Source of the DNA: Setophaga petechia | Taxonomy: Eukaryota > Chordata > Aves > Passeriformes > Parulidae | Assembly (NCBI GenBank): GCA_024362935.1 | Contig: JANCRA010000019.1 | Span: 8,242,501 to 8,306,500, forward strand | Direction: 5' to 3' | Length of the DNA: 64,000 bases | Shown: one piece after another, positions 25,601-39,552 of the stretch | How positions within the stretch are numbered: the stretch's first letter is position 1 | Layout of the letters: every line of letters begins with the position of its first letter | Made by a program: the position numbers and the translations under genes | The notes under the pieces: model-generated | Databases searched by the model: none | The model's input: only the letters and a program-made list of their open reading frames with translations | What the model was told of the DNA's origin: nothing

Positions 25601-28600
25601 CTTCCCAAAGACAAGTCTCCTTCAAAAAACATGAACAGCCCTTGCACCACCATGAATTGTTTAATGTGCACTCTAAGAGCACACCCTTGGCATGGTCTGA
25701 AGGTATTTTCACAACATCACATCACAACTGGTGATGGACAGCCAAGCAGCTGATGTCCTGTGATGTACCAGCTCAGGTCTGGCAACTCATGTCTAAACTG
25801 AGTGGATCTTTGGGGTCTGGAGAATTCACAGGCACCAAAATCAATATATCCCATGGTCAAGTCACCTCTGCTCTGAGACACTTCTGTACCTCAAAGGCTG
25901 ATGTTTTCTGCTCTTTGTGAGCTTTTAAAATTATTTGAAAATTGAATTTTGACATCTCAGTCTTTTCTGGAGAGAATTCTTCCCTGAGACAGGGTTGCTT
26001 TTGTCAGCACATCTGCCAGTTGTTGTTTCAGGCTCATCTGTAAGGTGAAGCAGGCATTTATGGCAGTTGCAGTCCCTCCTTTTTCCAGTTCTTTCCAAAA
26101 AAATCTGATAAACATAGGCATGTGTTATCTGTAGGAAAATGTAGGAATAAAACCTCCTTTTCTGAGGCTTTCCAAGAGTGTTCACAAAAAGGGTCTGCAC
26201 TCGTACCAAATATTCTAAAATATGTACATTTGTCACATGTAAACCACTGAAAACTAAATAAACAGAGGCTACAGAGTTTTCTTTATGCAGATTAGGTTAC
26301 AGATTGCAAAGCAGCTGCAAGTTGGCAACCACTGAGAAGTGGAATTGGATTGGGTGCCTTCTCAAACAAAGTGCTACCTCAGAAGGAAAACGTGAGAAAC
26401 AAAATGCTGCATTTCAGCTTGGCAGTCAGCCCCGGTCAGAACTGAAACAGGAGGCTTCTTTGAGGTTCTTGGATGCTGAGTGTAATGTCTCTGACAATTC
26501 AGTATGTGCACAGAGATAACATGTCAGTGTATCAAAATGCAACAGGCTTTGCATTGAGGATCCAATATTTTTCCAACTTCTTCTCCCCTGGTGACCTTGC
26601 TCTAAAGAGGGTTATTGTCTTTCCTTTGTTTTGGAAACTTTGTCCATTATCTCTTTCACCTAATCGGTTTTCTTTCAATGTGTTTAAAATGCACATATAC
26701 ATTTTCATTTGTAGTCAAATTTCTCAGCTGCTAGCAGTGATTCTGGACATGTACTCTGCATTTTCACTTTGATTTTGAGACCTTCCTAAGAATAAACTAT
26801 AAAAACCACCTGATCCAGATCATTATTTCTAAGGATGCCACACTGATATAAATGCAACCCTCTGTAGCTGAAAAATACCAGTGACACTCCTCTGTTCGTC
26901 TAATCCTTGACTTCAAGACATCATCAGGTCAAAGCCAACCACTCAGCCAGTGTATGCTGGATTTTCTTCATTTCCAAAAGAAACACCACAACTTGCAGAG
27001 CAGAAAATCCCTTGTATCCTCCTATAAAATCCTTCAGAATGAGACACACTTATGGCTGTGAAAGGAGGGGAAAAGCAGATAAAATTCTGACCTCCTGTGG
27101 AAATGAAATTCCTGTTATTTCTCTCACTGAGGCTCTGATTTCACCCAAGAATTACAACTGTGACTTCTTTTAAAAAGTAACTTGTCTCCTTAAACAGGTT
27201 TTTTTACAAATGCAGCACTATCACCCAAGGTATGGATTTGTGCTAGTGGAAAGAGACACTGTTGTGAAATGCAACCTCTAGAAATTAATTCCCCTTGAGT
27301 CAGTTTTGTTACATTTGGTTTGGGTTTTTTTCCCTTTAAAACAGACTCATCAATTTTTAGGCCAGATGAGATCACTTTAATTGTTTTGCCTTTCTCTCTA
27401 ATACCAATTATATCCAGGCATGAGTTATTTCCCATTTGAATTACACAGTATTTCAGTTGAGAAATCCTATTTTGATTTGAACAAAGGCAGCGATGGAGAA
27501 CCCACAACAACTTTTACTAAATCATTCCAGTGGTTAATAACCCCCTGCTTAGATAAATTGTTATCTCCTTTGCAGTCTGAATTTGTCCAGCTTCAAAGAG
27601 CAGCCCCAAGGTAGTGCTGTACATTTGCTGCTAAGGTTGAAGAACCCACTCTCACAGCTTTGCTCACTGCACAGAGATTGTGAGTGTGTCTGCCTTCAAC
27701 TTTTCCTTGGGTACATTAAACAGCTGTCAGATGAAGAAATTTTCATCCTACCTGTCCTAGCAGAAGTGACTAGCGCAGCAAGATAAGCCTGCATGCACCA
27801 AGGATGTAGTGTTAATGATATTGTCTTGTTTCTGTGCAGTCTTTGCACGTGTTGGAGTTTCACAGTCCGTGTCTGAAGTTACCCCTCCCTGCCTGACCAG
27901 AGCCTTGCCCCTTCCTGCCATCCACCAGGCAGAGAGTCACCAAACCTGCTAGCACAACACCCCATGCCATTTCTCCCTAACCCACTTCAGCTGCAATGAT
28001 CCATGTTAAAGAAGCAATTCACAAACCAACAGGAAAAAGCAACACATTGCCCCAGGTGTTAAGGTAACTCAGATCCCAGTGACAGAACAGGGCTGGGGAG
28101 CGACTGCATCAGCAGCTGCCCTGGGTCACCTGCACATTCCATTGGACAGCCCTTCTTAGAACCCCTTTTTCTGGAATATTTGCACCTAATTTAGTACCCA
28201 GCTGCGCCCTCTCCCTTCAATTCATATGGCCTTGTATTGGCTGATTTGCCATCACTCTGAGCAGGCACCTCGCTGTGTTAGAGTGTGCAGCATTTATCAG
28301 GCTCTTTGCTTGCTCTGGCATAACCAAAACAATTTTGCTTCATTATCAGATTTCCTTAATTCTTTTATCTGTTAAAAAAAAGCCGATGGCTCTTCAAAGT
28401 TCTCAAGCAATTGCAGTTCTCAAGATTGATGATCTATTACTAATAATGTTTTATAGTTTTCTCTTTCAGTGAGTTATTTTTGTCAGTCCTTGCCAAATTT
28501 TAATGAGGAACCCTGCTGACACACTTGTGGGAACTTCTGAGGGTTACAGACATGTAACCCTCAATGTTGTCTTCAGAGATCACGTAAAGAGAGCTGCAGT

Positions 28601-31600
28601 GTTCATCAGTCTCCATTCACCACGTGGAGCAGTTACCTTCTCCTGGTGGCTCCCTTTTCTCTTCCATTCCCTCAGAAATGGTGCCCCAGTGTTGTGGTGC
28701 CTGGAGCACAATCTTCAGAAGGACTCATGTCTCCTCTAGCAACTGATTCTTACAACAGGCACCACAAAGTGTCACCACAGTGGAAATGTTAGTACGGCTG
28801 TGTCTTCATTATCCTTTTGACATCACACTTGAAGCTTCCTCTCAGGTTCCTTAGAAATATGTTAATTTAAAAAAAAAAAGAAGTTATTTTCAGCAGAAGA
28901 CAGATGAAACACGGTGCTACATGCGTGTAAGTGTCCAGTTGGGAGCCCAGGATGGGGTTCCCATCATCTCTCAGACAGCCTGACCTCTGCATGTTGGCTC
29001 ATTCCTGCTGAACTGTATTTGACTTGAAAGAGTGAAAATAATGATTTTGCTTCTCACTAGTCTAGTTCATATATCAGTCAACAATTGTTGGCTTTGCCAA
29101 GGGCGGCTCTTGTTCTATTAATCCACAAGCTTGCTCTCCAGAGTCCTTCACTGTGGCCTCACCCCAGCCTGCCAACTTCTGGATCAACTCAGAGCTTCTT
29201 ACCCACACACAGCACAGAAATAATATTAACAGCATCCACTTAAATCAACAAGACAGCTTTGGGACTATGCTTACAACTGTTAAGCCAAAGCATAAATACT
29301 TCTGGAAAGCTCAAAAATGTAAATTTAGAGTGGGCAACTGCTTGAAAATTCACCTGTCACAGGTACTACTGCAGCTCCACTGTCATATACACATGAGATA
29401 GCTTTTGTTTTAACTTAGGTGGATTCCTAATGAAATATTTTGTGACCGCTTTTGTTTTCAAATTTACTATGCTTTAGTGCAGTAATTGGTTTATGACTGT
29501 AATTACTAGTCTTTCAGGCAACACTTATTAAAAACAAATTAGGTTTCTGCGAACTCTGGTGATTTCATGATCATATAGATCCATATAAATCACAGTTAAT
29601 TAAGCTCTTTATCACTTAGGTTTTCCATACACAATGTATTTACAGCATTGCTGTAAATAAGAGGCAATATTCCTACCTTTCCACACCAATTTAGTCATAT
29701 TAAAACAAAAATGGGTTTGTAGCAACAGAGGCTGAAAACTAGAATTTACTTAAGTAGCCTGCTGCACACTAACAATGATATGATGGTGTAAGCTGATAGT
29801 GTTTATCCAGAGGGAAAAAACCCTAGAAATATAAGCATAATCTGAAAAAGGCTATTTTCAAAAAGGGAAAATAAAACAAGCCAAGTTAAAACTTTTTGAA
29901 TATATGTTTCCTTTCCAAGTCTTATCAGAGTTGTTACAGGGTATAATTCTGGCTGCACTAAAATGAAAAAACCACAAAACAAACAACCAAATACCTAAGC
30001 CAGTTAAGAAAGAAAATATTCCTTAAGGTGTCCAAGCTGAAATGCGCAAATAAATATAGTCTGGATTTGTTTTCCTCTTTACAAGACCCACTCTCTTATA
30101 AATTTCTCTTTAATAGCTATTACCACTTCCATTAAAGATTTTTGTACTAAAACAGCTACAGAATGTCTCCTTGGAAGAGTCTCTGAGTGGCACAGTTAAA
30201 AAACCAAAATGTGCCATTGGTCTTCAGGAGTTTTGTCTTGAATTAGGATCCTTCAGGGCCAACTCCACTAAAACTTCCAGGCCAAGATTCAACAGCTGCA
30301 AGTTTTGATCTTCAAAAAGGTATAATTCAAAATAGGAATGGTTTTTAATGCTTATGGGAAAAAGAAAATCATCCCTGAACCAAACCACTTACACTGACCT
30401 TCTCCATTTTTGCTTTCGTATTTGTTATGACTGGAGAAATCCACTAGTTAACAATTATTCACTTGAACTTATTGCATAGAAAGCAGTTACGAGCTGCTAC
30501 CCCCTCCCCCGGCACACCTGAAGGCCATGCCAGGTGAGAGGTATCTGGCTGTGCTCTGGAGGGTGACCCATGGCACCATGATGGCCTGGCAGGTGAGATG
30601 TCCATCTGCAGCCCAGCACTGGCTGACCAGCACCTCCAGGGCCTGAGATAAAATAATAAATAATAAATATTGATTTCAGTCTGAACTGACGAACATCACT
30701 AATAATTTATTAAAGCTGGCTGCTGTGGGAATGAATATTTTTGTGCTGCTGGCATAAAGTAATGACTCAATGTATCAACATTTCCTCATATAATCACGAC
30801 ACAGTTCCAACATGTGTGTTATTGCTTCATGCCAATACATCCTTGGAAATATCTGTCCCATTAGTTTAGTGACTTTGATGGCTGCTTTTGTGAGATGCTT
30901 CAGTCCTGACTGGCATAGAGCACCTCCAATGTGAGATGTAGGATGTTATCATCTCATGTTTTCTGTTTCTTCATCAATATTTTTTCAAGTGGATCCTCTG
31001 TTCCCAAACATCCAGCAACCCATTTTTATTTGTGGTGTATTGATAATCTGAGTATACTTATGAAGAGATTAGGAGCCATGCTTTCTTAATATTTATGAAT
31101 TCATTTGCATTTCTCTAGCCCTGAAAAACTCATTAAATAAAACAATAAGCTGGAGCCAATTTGAAAGAGAAAACGATTTTATGAAATACTATATTTTAAA
31201 TGTTATTTTAGGAAGTGGAAGCAGCATACTTATAATGGCCAAAAAAAAAAGAGGAAAAGATCATTAAAAGGAAAAGTCCTACCTCAAATGTTACCAAAAT
31301 GTCACATCACATAAAAACACTTTCAAAGAGGAAGATACGTTCTTTCCTGATGCACCAGTTCCATAATATTGTGACATTTACATTCTAATGATAACTAAAC
31401 TTTGATCTTTGGGAAATTTTAGAGCAAAGAGCCTGATTTGCTGTGATTTTGCCACCTCCCTGAGGGAACAAGATGCAGCCTGCAAACCTCCCAGGAGTTA
31501 TACAAACAGAAAATAAGAAAGTAAAATATTGGGAAAGAAGGCTGTTTGGATTATGTGTGCACAGAGAAGTCAGGAGGATTAACCAGGTTGAACACTGAGG

Positions 31601-33930
31601 TTTGGTTAAGGATAGATACACAAAACCCATGCAAACAGTCCCCTGCACTTAGGAGGACAGGGAACTGAAGACATAAACTTGAATCCATCTATCTTTTACT
31701 GACACTGGGTCTTGAGAAGCTGGGAGGTAATGGGCTAAAGGGATTGCAGAGCTTCAGCTTTACTCCTAATCCATGTCACAGAATTAAAACTAAAAAGGGG
31801 AGGAAATCCTGTAAAAACCCTCCTTGAGAGGGTGTAAAGGGCATCATTCTGCATACAGCTAGGCAGAGTACAGCTGGTGCTGCTCTCTGAGCAAAGTGGA
31901 GGCTGTGCAGCCTCCTTGCTTTTGCACGGCGTGCTGTCACGTGTCCTCATAGAAATATCTACTTTAATAATTAGGCTTGGGCTTGACTCAAGGTGCAGAA
32001 GAGGTTTGCACTTCTGGTGAAATACTGGCATCTGGATGCTGCTGAAGGCAAATCCTCATTGTACACTGCAGCCATTCTTTACTCTCTCTCCCCTCAGAGA
32101 CTGGAAGGAAACTTTTCCTTCACAATGTTTTTCTTTCAAAACCCCAGCAGCTACAGAGTTTTTAGGAATTGCTTTATTTCCTCTGGTGTGCTGGGAAACT
32201 GGCTGCCTTTAGTGTGAGTAAAAGGGAAAAGAGCAATTTTACCTGCGTTGGTACCTCTCTGGATCCTGCAGGGCACATCATGCATCTCAGTGATATATTG
32301 GAGTGAGCAGATTCCTTGCAACAGGGAGATAGGAAAATAAAAGAAAATAAGTGGTACACAATGCCAGGCAACCAAAGATGTTTTTCTTCTGTAATCACCT
32401 GCTACCATACCCCTATCCTGGGCAATGTTGTGCTTCTCCAAATTGAAGAAGCCTTTAGGTTCATTGAGGTCTCCCAAAGACAAGCACCTTCTACCCCAAA
32501 GTAATTGTCATCAACTGCCCTTCAAAGAAATATATGGGACAGAATCAATTAGCTCTTAAGGATTAGAATCTGAGGTACATGAAATAAATTCAGCTACTTT
32601 CTCCTGGATGGAATCTTTGCTGTAAGTAGGAATCTTCTTAGCATCAGAGTGGTCAAGATAATAGTCTGTGGTGTGGCTTTTCAGAGGCAAATTATCAAGC
32701 AATGTATTTTCTGTGTATTCGAGTCATTCAATGATACCACCAATATTAACCTTTCTGCTGGAACTGGTGCATAGCAAAATATCTCCAACGAAGGAAATAT
32801 GGGGCTTACTGCTAAAATTCTCCATAAGCTTTTCATACAATAATTCTGAACTTCAAATAATATAATGTTACATTGAATTAAAAAATGCACTTCTCCCATC
32901 TGAAAATGAAAAGTGTCTTTTGTCTTTTGTGATTGACACATAGTGTTTAAGGGTTAGCATTCAGAGTTCTCATATGTAGGGATATATCTGTGGAAGAAAA
33001 TACAAACTTTGCAAATTGTTCTTGGTTTGCCTAGTTAATAACACTCATTTTTTTATATTTAATTACAGTAGATTGCAATTCATTATTTCAAACAGATTTA
33101 AAACCTAATAAGCATCAGACTGCAGAGCAAATACTCTTCCTTTGTGTGCATAACCACTTCCAGCTTCTCAACCTTTTGTAATATAAGTACAAGAAAAAGA
33201 ATTTAAAATATGTACATAAAGGGAGATACACTAGAACATTTTGTCTGTTCATTGGAGGTGGATAGTCAACACGACAAGAAAAATTAAAATGGGATTTAGA
33301 GACACTTTTTTTACCTTGTAGAATGAAGAGCTTTCATGATTTTACTTTAATTACCTCCTTGTTCAGTTTTTCCTTTGTTGTCTAAAATATCAATGAGATT
33401 TCTTCTATTTTCTATTGTTATGAATCTCTTGAGCAAAATTGCTGTCTTCAAATAAGAGCAGAATAGAAACTGGAGACAAAGGCACAGAAATATTTAGGCA
33501 ACAGATTACATTAAGGAAAAAAAAGGGAGAGATAGAGAAAGAAAGTACATCTCACTGAAGCAAAATTTATAATATTTTCATTTCTTCCTACTGCAGAAAC
33601 TTTCTGACCTCCTCCAGGATAGTTTCCCAAAACTGCTGTGAAGGCAGCAAGGTAGAATATGAATGGAGGGACTGCAGTGTTCTGCCCTTCTGCCCCTCTG
33701 AGCTCTGCTACAAGGCAATGCCAGCTCAGCTCTGTCCACTTCCAGTCCCTTTATCCACTTCTTACTCCTGCCTTGTCTGTAGTGAGACTTCTAAGCTGTC
33801 TTGGAAGGAAAAGAGCTAAAAGAAACACACTGAGAAAACCTGCTGGCTAACCCAGGGAATTAGGTATATTCAGGTCACTGCAACTCACATAATGTGGCAG
33901 CTGAAATGAAGCAGCATCATAAGACCCATA
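22651..33930. other. Long non-coding stretch
   Basis: No gene supported over about 11 kb. ORFs are short, random-looking and often present on both strands. Apart from one T-rich tract there are few recognisable repeats, and two repeat-free AT-rich parts (about 25300-25400 and 30640-30840) look like unique sequence that may be conserved. Confidence 0.6.
23366..23391. repeat. T-rich tract
   Basis: GTTTTTTTG followed by about 17 T. Simple low-complexity sequence. Confidence 0.85.
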
Positions 33931-34081
33931 AAATCATACAATCATTCATGTTGGAAAAGACCTCTAAAATCCTTGAGTCCAACCATAAACCCAGCACTGC
34001 CAAGTCACCACTAAATCATGTCCCTAAGTGCCATAACTACACATCTTCTAAATACCTCCAGGGATAGTGACACATCAAAGG
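33931..34081 (-). repeat. CR1 LINE 3' fragment, short
   Basis: Reverse-complement CR1 motifs: AAATCATACAATCATTCATG (tail), GTTGGAAAAGACCTCTAAAAT, GAGTCCAACCAT, CACTAAATCATGTCCCTAAG and ACCTCCAGGGATAGTGAC. About 150 bases remain. Confidence 0.88.
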
Positions 34082-37000
34082 AAAGCCTTTTTCTAAAGCA
34101 AAGAAGGCTGAATTAACCAAAGCTTGGTAGAATGAGGATAAGATTAATAGCAGTGTACCATTTCTAGAATTACAGTGTTGGCAGAAAGATATTTGTTTAA
34201 AAGAATTCTTTCTTTAAAGAAATACACTACATTATTATCATAACTGTAATAAACTCAAAAGATTTCAATCATAATTTTGTCTGGGAAACTAATTGTGAAA
34301 TGACAAAATCCCCACAACTATGCTTTTGGTATGTGAAAGAGAACACATCTAAATGAGTCCTCACGTCCTTTCACAGCTAGATTGATGAATAACTATGTCC
34401 TAGAAAACAAAAGTAGGATTTCCAAAGACTGGAAAGCAGAGAAGCTGAACTACAGCTCCTTCAGGGACCTTTTACTCCGCACCAGTGATTGTAAAGAAAG
34501 TGGGATGGAGACCATTGAGGACTTAAGACACCAGAGCTGAAGACAGACAAGTTCTTCTTTTCCAAAAGGTTGTTTAGGAGAGGCAGACAGCCTTATTTCC
34601 AAAAAAACCATGTGGTTCAAGTGGCTATGGACCATCCGTCCATGCCAGCATGTGTTCTAACTTAAACAAGGAGAGGTCAGCCTTGGCACAGGTACCAAAC
34701 CTACCAGATTGCTTTCAAATGAGCATAAACCTCTCAGAGCAGAAGTGCCATGGCACAGCTGTAAACCTACTTGAAAGGCTTCACACTAAAGCCAGCACCC
34801 AGCTGTGAAAAGTTTTTGTTCTTAAGAAAGAGTGCTGCTCTGCCAGCCCACTGAGCTCACAGAGAGCCTCTGATCAGCTGGAGCTAAGATACTTGTTAAG
34901 AGACAGCTTAAGTTAGTCAAGACCTAGTACAGATATGTGAAAAAAATGTAACGTGAGGTCTTTTTAATCTCTCATGTGTATTTTTACATTGGGCTTCTAC
35001 TAAAGGGGAGAAGGGAGTAAGAACTGCAAAATTTCTTCAGCATATATAAACCCCAAGAATTTGAGACACCTTCACGATATTTAGTATGAATGTAAATGGC
35101 TCTTCCCAGGTCTTCGTTTTCCCTTTTTCCAAATTTTTAATGGGTTTGACCTTGGGGTCCCTTACTCTAGTGTAGAAAATAATAGGGTGCTAGTCTGGTT
35201 ATTCTGAGCCCCAGGAAAGTATTATGCTCACTTGGAGCAGTCCTTGCTATCCCTGTGAGCAATGAACTGCACTAAATAGCACAGCATCCAGCTTCAGGAT
35301 GTGTCCATAGGCACTATTTCACTAGTATGTTCTTCTGGGGAGAGACTTTCACCTGGGACACCTTCAGTTTGGATTCAAAGTCTAATAATCTCTGTGTGTG
35401 ACAGAGATTATTTCATGGATGTGAAGCCACTCATGGTCTCTGTGCTTTGTATCTGAAATGGGGAGGATCATGTTTCACCTGTAAGAAGCTGAGGTAATAA
35501 TTTGCTGAGGTTTCAGAGGATGAGAGAACTGCATCAGTGCCTGGAAGAATTAGCAGATCACATCTGTATAATGTCTAAGAGATTTTCATTGGGTGGACAT
35601 TGTGTTGGGGTTTTAAATGGAGGTGGAGTATGGTGTGTCTCTGCAAGCTCAGGAGAAGAGGTCTCGCTCCCACTGCAAGGTCCAAGCAGAGCTCTCAGTT
35701 CAGGAGGAAATCCTTTATCTTGCTTTCTTGTCTGCCTGCAGATGGCTTAAAGACAGTACATAATATTTTTCCTAAGGTAAAAAAATGCCTCTGCAGAAGA
35801 CTAGGTTTTAAAAGGTTGTTTCTTATCAATTGAATTCTGAGTTGAAATTGAATAGTGGCTGCCTTAGACCAGTATATGGCTTGTAAAGTGAAGGCCTGAC
35901 AGACAAAATATACACCTTCTTCTATCTTGTATTTATTCTTTTTTATGGCCCAGTCAAGACAGGAAACATTAAATGCACTATTACATTATAAATTTACTTG
36001 TGAATTACTTTCCCAGGGAAGGGTGGTGTGAGCTGAATGTCCCCTTCCTCTCACTAAGGCTCCCAATCTTTATAAATGACAGACTTATAAATGACAGTCT
36101 CTTTCTGTAGATGTGTCCAAGAGCCATTGCCTGCAGCTCCCTGCCCTGCTGACAGCTTCAGGGAGCAGCATGTCTGGGTGAGCATGATATCTCTCCCCAG
36201 CTGTGTCACCTGTGCCACATCCTTGCATGGCACTGACTGCTGTGGCTCTCTTCCCCACCCTGTGGGAGGGCAGGCAGCATTTTAGGAATGAATGTGCAAT
36301 ACCAGACAAGAAAGACGGAGAATGGCCAAAGCCAGGTCTTCCTCAGAGGTCTGTATTTCTTCTCAGCACCTGAGTTGCATGGGAAGATGTAGATCTCCAA
36401 GCTACTCTCTGCAAACAACTTCTGTGATGAATTTAGACCCTCTGTGCCTCTTGCTTGCCAGAAATTCTTGTGAGAATACCCCAGACATGAAGAAAGACAG
36501 AGAAACAGCCACAGCTGGAGCCTGGCCAGCCCAGCTGGCATGGTGGTGTGTGTGAAGCCCCTGGAGCCTGTCCAGGGACAGGATGGTGGGGGAAGCTGCT
36601 GGCAGCACGACCTGCTTTCCTTCTCCCACACATGACAACAGCCAGGTCATGGTAAAAGGGGGAGCCAGACTTGGAACAAAACCAGTGGGCTGCACTCATG
36701 AGAACTACTGCAGCACTGAACAGCTGGAGACCACTGATGCTTATCTCTGGGGGAAACATAGCTGTTTCCATTCTGCCTTCATGTTGCCACACTGTTTGCA
36801 AGGAAGGGCAACCCCTTCTGAAGATAAACCACTGAGCAGCTGAGCCAGAAGAGCTGTACCACGATTCAAAAGGCTTTGGCCTGCTTGTGTATTACACCAC
36901 ACCTTCCCTGCAAATGTGTGCTGTCACAATGGCACCAATGGAGCTCCTTTCTGTCAATGATCTACTGAGAAGCCCCTCGGTGTGATGTGTGCTCGGGTAA

Positions 37001-39552
37001 ATTGTGCTGATTAGCTTTTCAAGAGGGGCTAATGAAAATCACATTAGCACTATTTAACAAAAAGGTAAATAAGGAAATCTTTTGGAACTGGGCAAATATT
37101 TGGCATCAGTCATGTGTTTCTGTGAACAAACCTTTTTAGAGTAGCTGCTGATGCCACTGTCTATAAAGAGCCATGCTTGCAGGTTAGGAGTAAAAACTAT
37201 AAAAACTGATGTTGCTAAAATGTGTACCACAAACATTTTCTTTTACAACTGAAGAACTTGTGGTAATCACACTTTCAGGATTATACAAAAGGAATTATAT
37301 AATTTTCAGGGCTATGAGTATACAGATCAAACAATTTAGCAAAGACACCCAATTTCTAATCTAAAGGCTTCATCAAGTATTTTCATTACTAACACTAACT
37401 GTAATGTTTTCTGGAATACGTATATACAGACAATTACCATAACAGCTTGTCCCAAATTGAGACATTTTTTAATCTGCTGGCTTTAACTCATGTTGTAAGA
37501 GTAAGACACACAAGTGTTCCTTTGAAAATGTGAGCAGTTCTCTATCTTTCTGTATAACTGAAGGCTAAGCCTGCAAGGATTTTTAGAATAACTCCAGGGA
37601 GGAAGTTTCTAGGAAAAGAACTCATTGTACCCAGAGATGGCTCTTGCTATGCTTGTAGGAGTACATTCTGCAGGCAGCTTCCCAGCAAGAAAGAATAATT
37701 CTAATTAGAAATGTGGAGAGGCACTGGGCTAGAATGAAGGTCAAGAAACTTTGAAAAAGATTTGCATTTTATAAGAAAAGCTTCTACAGTATGCAAATGT
37801 CCAGACATTTCATTAAACAAAATCTGTTGAATGTCAATAATAGAACTGGCTGGTGTCTCTTGATTGTACTATAGCCTTTGCTATAGCCTTCACATCCAGT
37901 ATTACCTTCTTTTTCCAATTAACTACAGATTTTTATGATTAACTACAGCATTTGTTGGATCCCATAACAGTAACTTCTTTCCTTAAGCTGCTCTTTTCCA
38001 AGGTCAGAAGGAAAATGCCTTCTCTCCAACTTCAGCATTGCACTGTTGGCATGGAATATCAGTCATGGATAGGTTCTTTCGTTTTTCCTCACAGGAATCC
38101 CAGTCATTACCAAATGCAGCAGTCCTGACTGGGAGCAGAGGGGTGGGATAGGAAACCTGTTTCCAGGTTTCTCAGGTTTCTGCTGCTCCACAGAAAATAC
38201 TCTGTTGAAGTTGGGAATCCTCCAAATTTCCTTCATCTGTGTCTCAACATTATTCCTGCATATTCTCAGATGAAGGAAAACACACCACATCTTCATAGGT
38301 CTAGATAATAAAAATTGGTTTCAATCATGACAGAGCTAAAATTTCCAATGTAGATAGTAACTCCAACTGCAATTTAAATGCTGGACTCAAAAAAGAGAAT
38401 TCAAACAGTCTTTTTATCTACTATCTTGGGATGCTGTAGGAGGGCAAGAGAAACCATACAGCTGGAGTACGTGGTTTTTCTCTGCACTCAAAAATCCTTT
38501 TATTGAAGAGGGAGGAAAAAGGTGGAATTTCAAAATCTTTGTATCTGATGAGAGAAAATTTTTTGCGCCTAATCTGGGAAGAAAAACAATCCATTGCTAT
38601 GGTAAAGGGTTTCTTCTGTACGTCTGCCAAGGTCATTGAATGCATAAATCCAGGGAGAGTACAGACTTTGAAAGCAGCTCAGCTGTTTCCCCACAGCAGC
38701 TCTCTCTGGACTCAGAAGGGTGAGAGAGTTTTCTTGACATTACAAAACTGCTAAATACAACTGTAAATATTTTTCCTACATTTGGCAATTTGAGATCTCA
38801 ACAACATGTAATGGATACCCAAGAGATTGCTATGGACAACAAGTCAGCATGCCCATGTTTCTTTCCCAAGGTCTCCTTCCTTCAGAGATCCCACTGTGAG
38901 GTTTCTGTGTCGCAGTCTTTCAACAACTGGGCTTGTTTTCAGGTTCTTTGAATTCAGGTCAGTCTGTTCTCTGTTTTTTTCCATTTCTGCTTTGCAAGGC
39001 AGTGCAACTGAGAAATTCAGAGCATGTGCATGGGTTAAGCCCCTCAAAAGTCCCTTCCTCCAGCCAACACCCTTCTCCTGAAGTAACCCATATGATTTCA
39101 GAGGTTTTACTGGAATTGAAGAACATCAAGGTGTCCAAACACAAACGCTCAGTGAAAAAGAAAGTTCTGTTTCAATGTCCTCAGTTTGCCTCCTGTGTGC
39201 AACTGCCTAAGTGCCTCTTGGTACATCTGGCTACCTGCTACAGACTCCTGAATCCCAAGTAAACATTTGGACATGAGAGATGTGGTGTCACAGCATGGGC
39301 TTTCAGCACTGTGGTGGGAAGCCTGAGTCTTTCAGCTCCATATCCTGAGAAATATAGAAGTCCTGGCCTTGCTTCATTGGTGGGGCTCTCAGGCTTTCCA
39401 AGTTGCTTGTTCTTGGAGAAACTGGAGAATCCAGTGGAAGGTTAACAGGAGAGTGAAAGTCCAGCAGGATAAATCCTTTAATTAAAGGCTGGGTTTCTTT
39501 AATCTGGTGAAGAGAAGGCTGGAGGGAATCCAATAGGAACCTACAGATTTTC
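34082..39552. other. Non-coding stretch
   Basis: No gene supported. The GC content rises around 36100-36700, where several overlapping ORFs of 80-140 codons occur on both strands; none resembles a known protein. The homeodomain-site cluster lies at 37006-37048. Confidence 0.6.
37006..37048. promoter_or_regulatory. Cluster of homeodomain-type core sites with inverted repeat
   Basis: GCTGATTAGC (near-palindrome, 37006-37015) is followed by GCTAATG at 37028-37034 and its exact reverse complement CATTAGC at 37042-37048, separated by 7 bases. TAAT cores in this arrangement are typical of homeodomain enhancer sites. This is a motif observation only. Confidence 0.3.

Noticed and set aside
28203..28220. 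CTCF-like site on the minus strand (GCGCCCTCT)
   Set aside because: Lacks the conserved GTGG half, so it is only a partial match.
36206..36801. GC-richer patch with ORFs up to 141 codons on both strands
   Set aside because: No domain, no consistent strand, and no splice or promoter context. The openness is explained by locally lower AT content.
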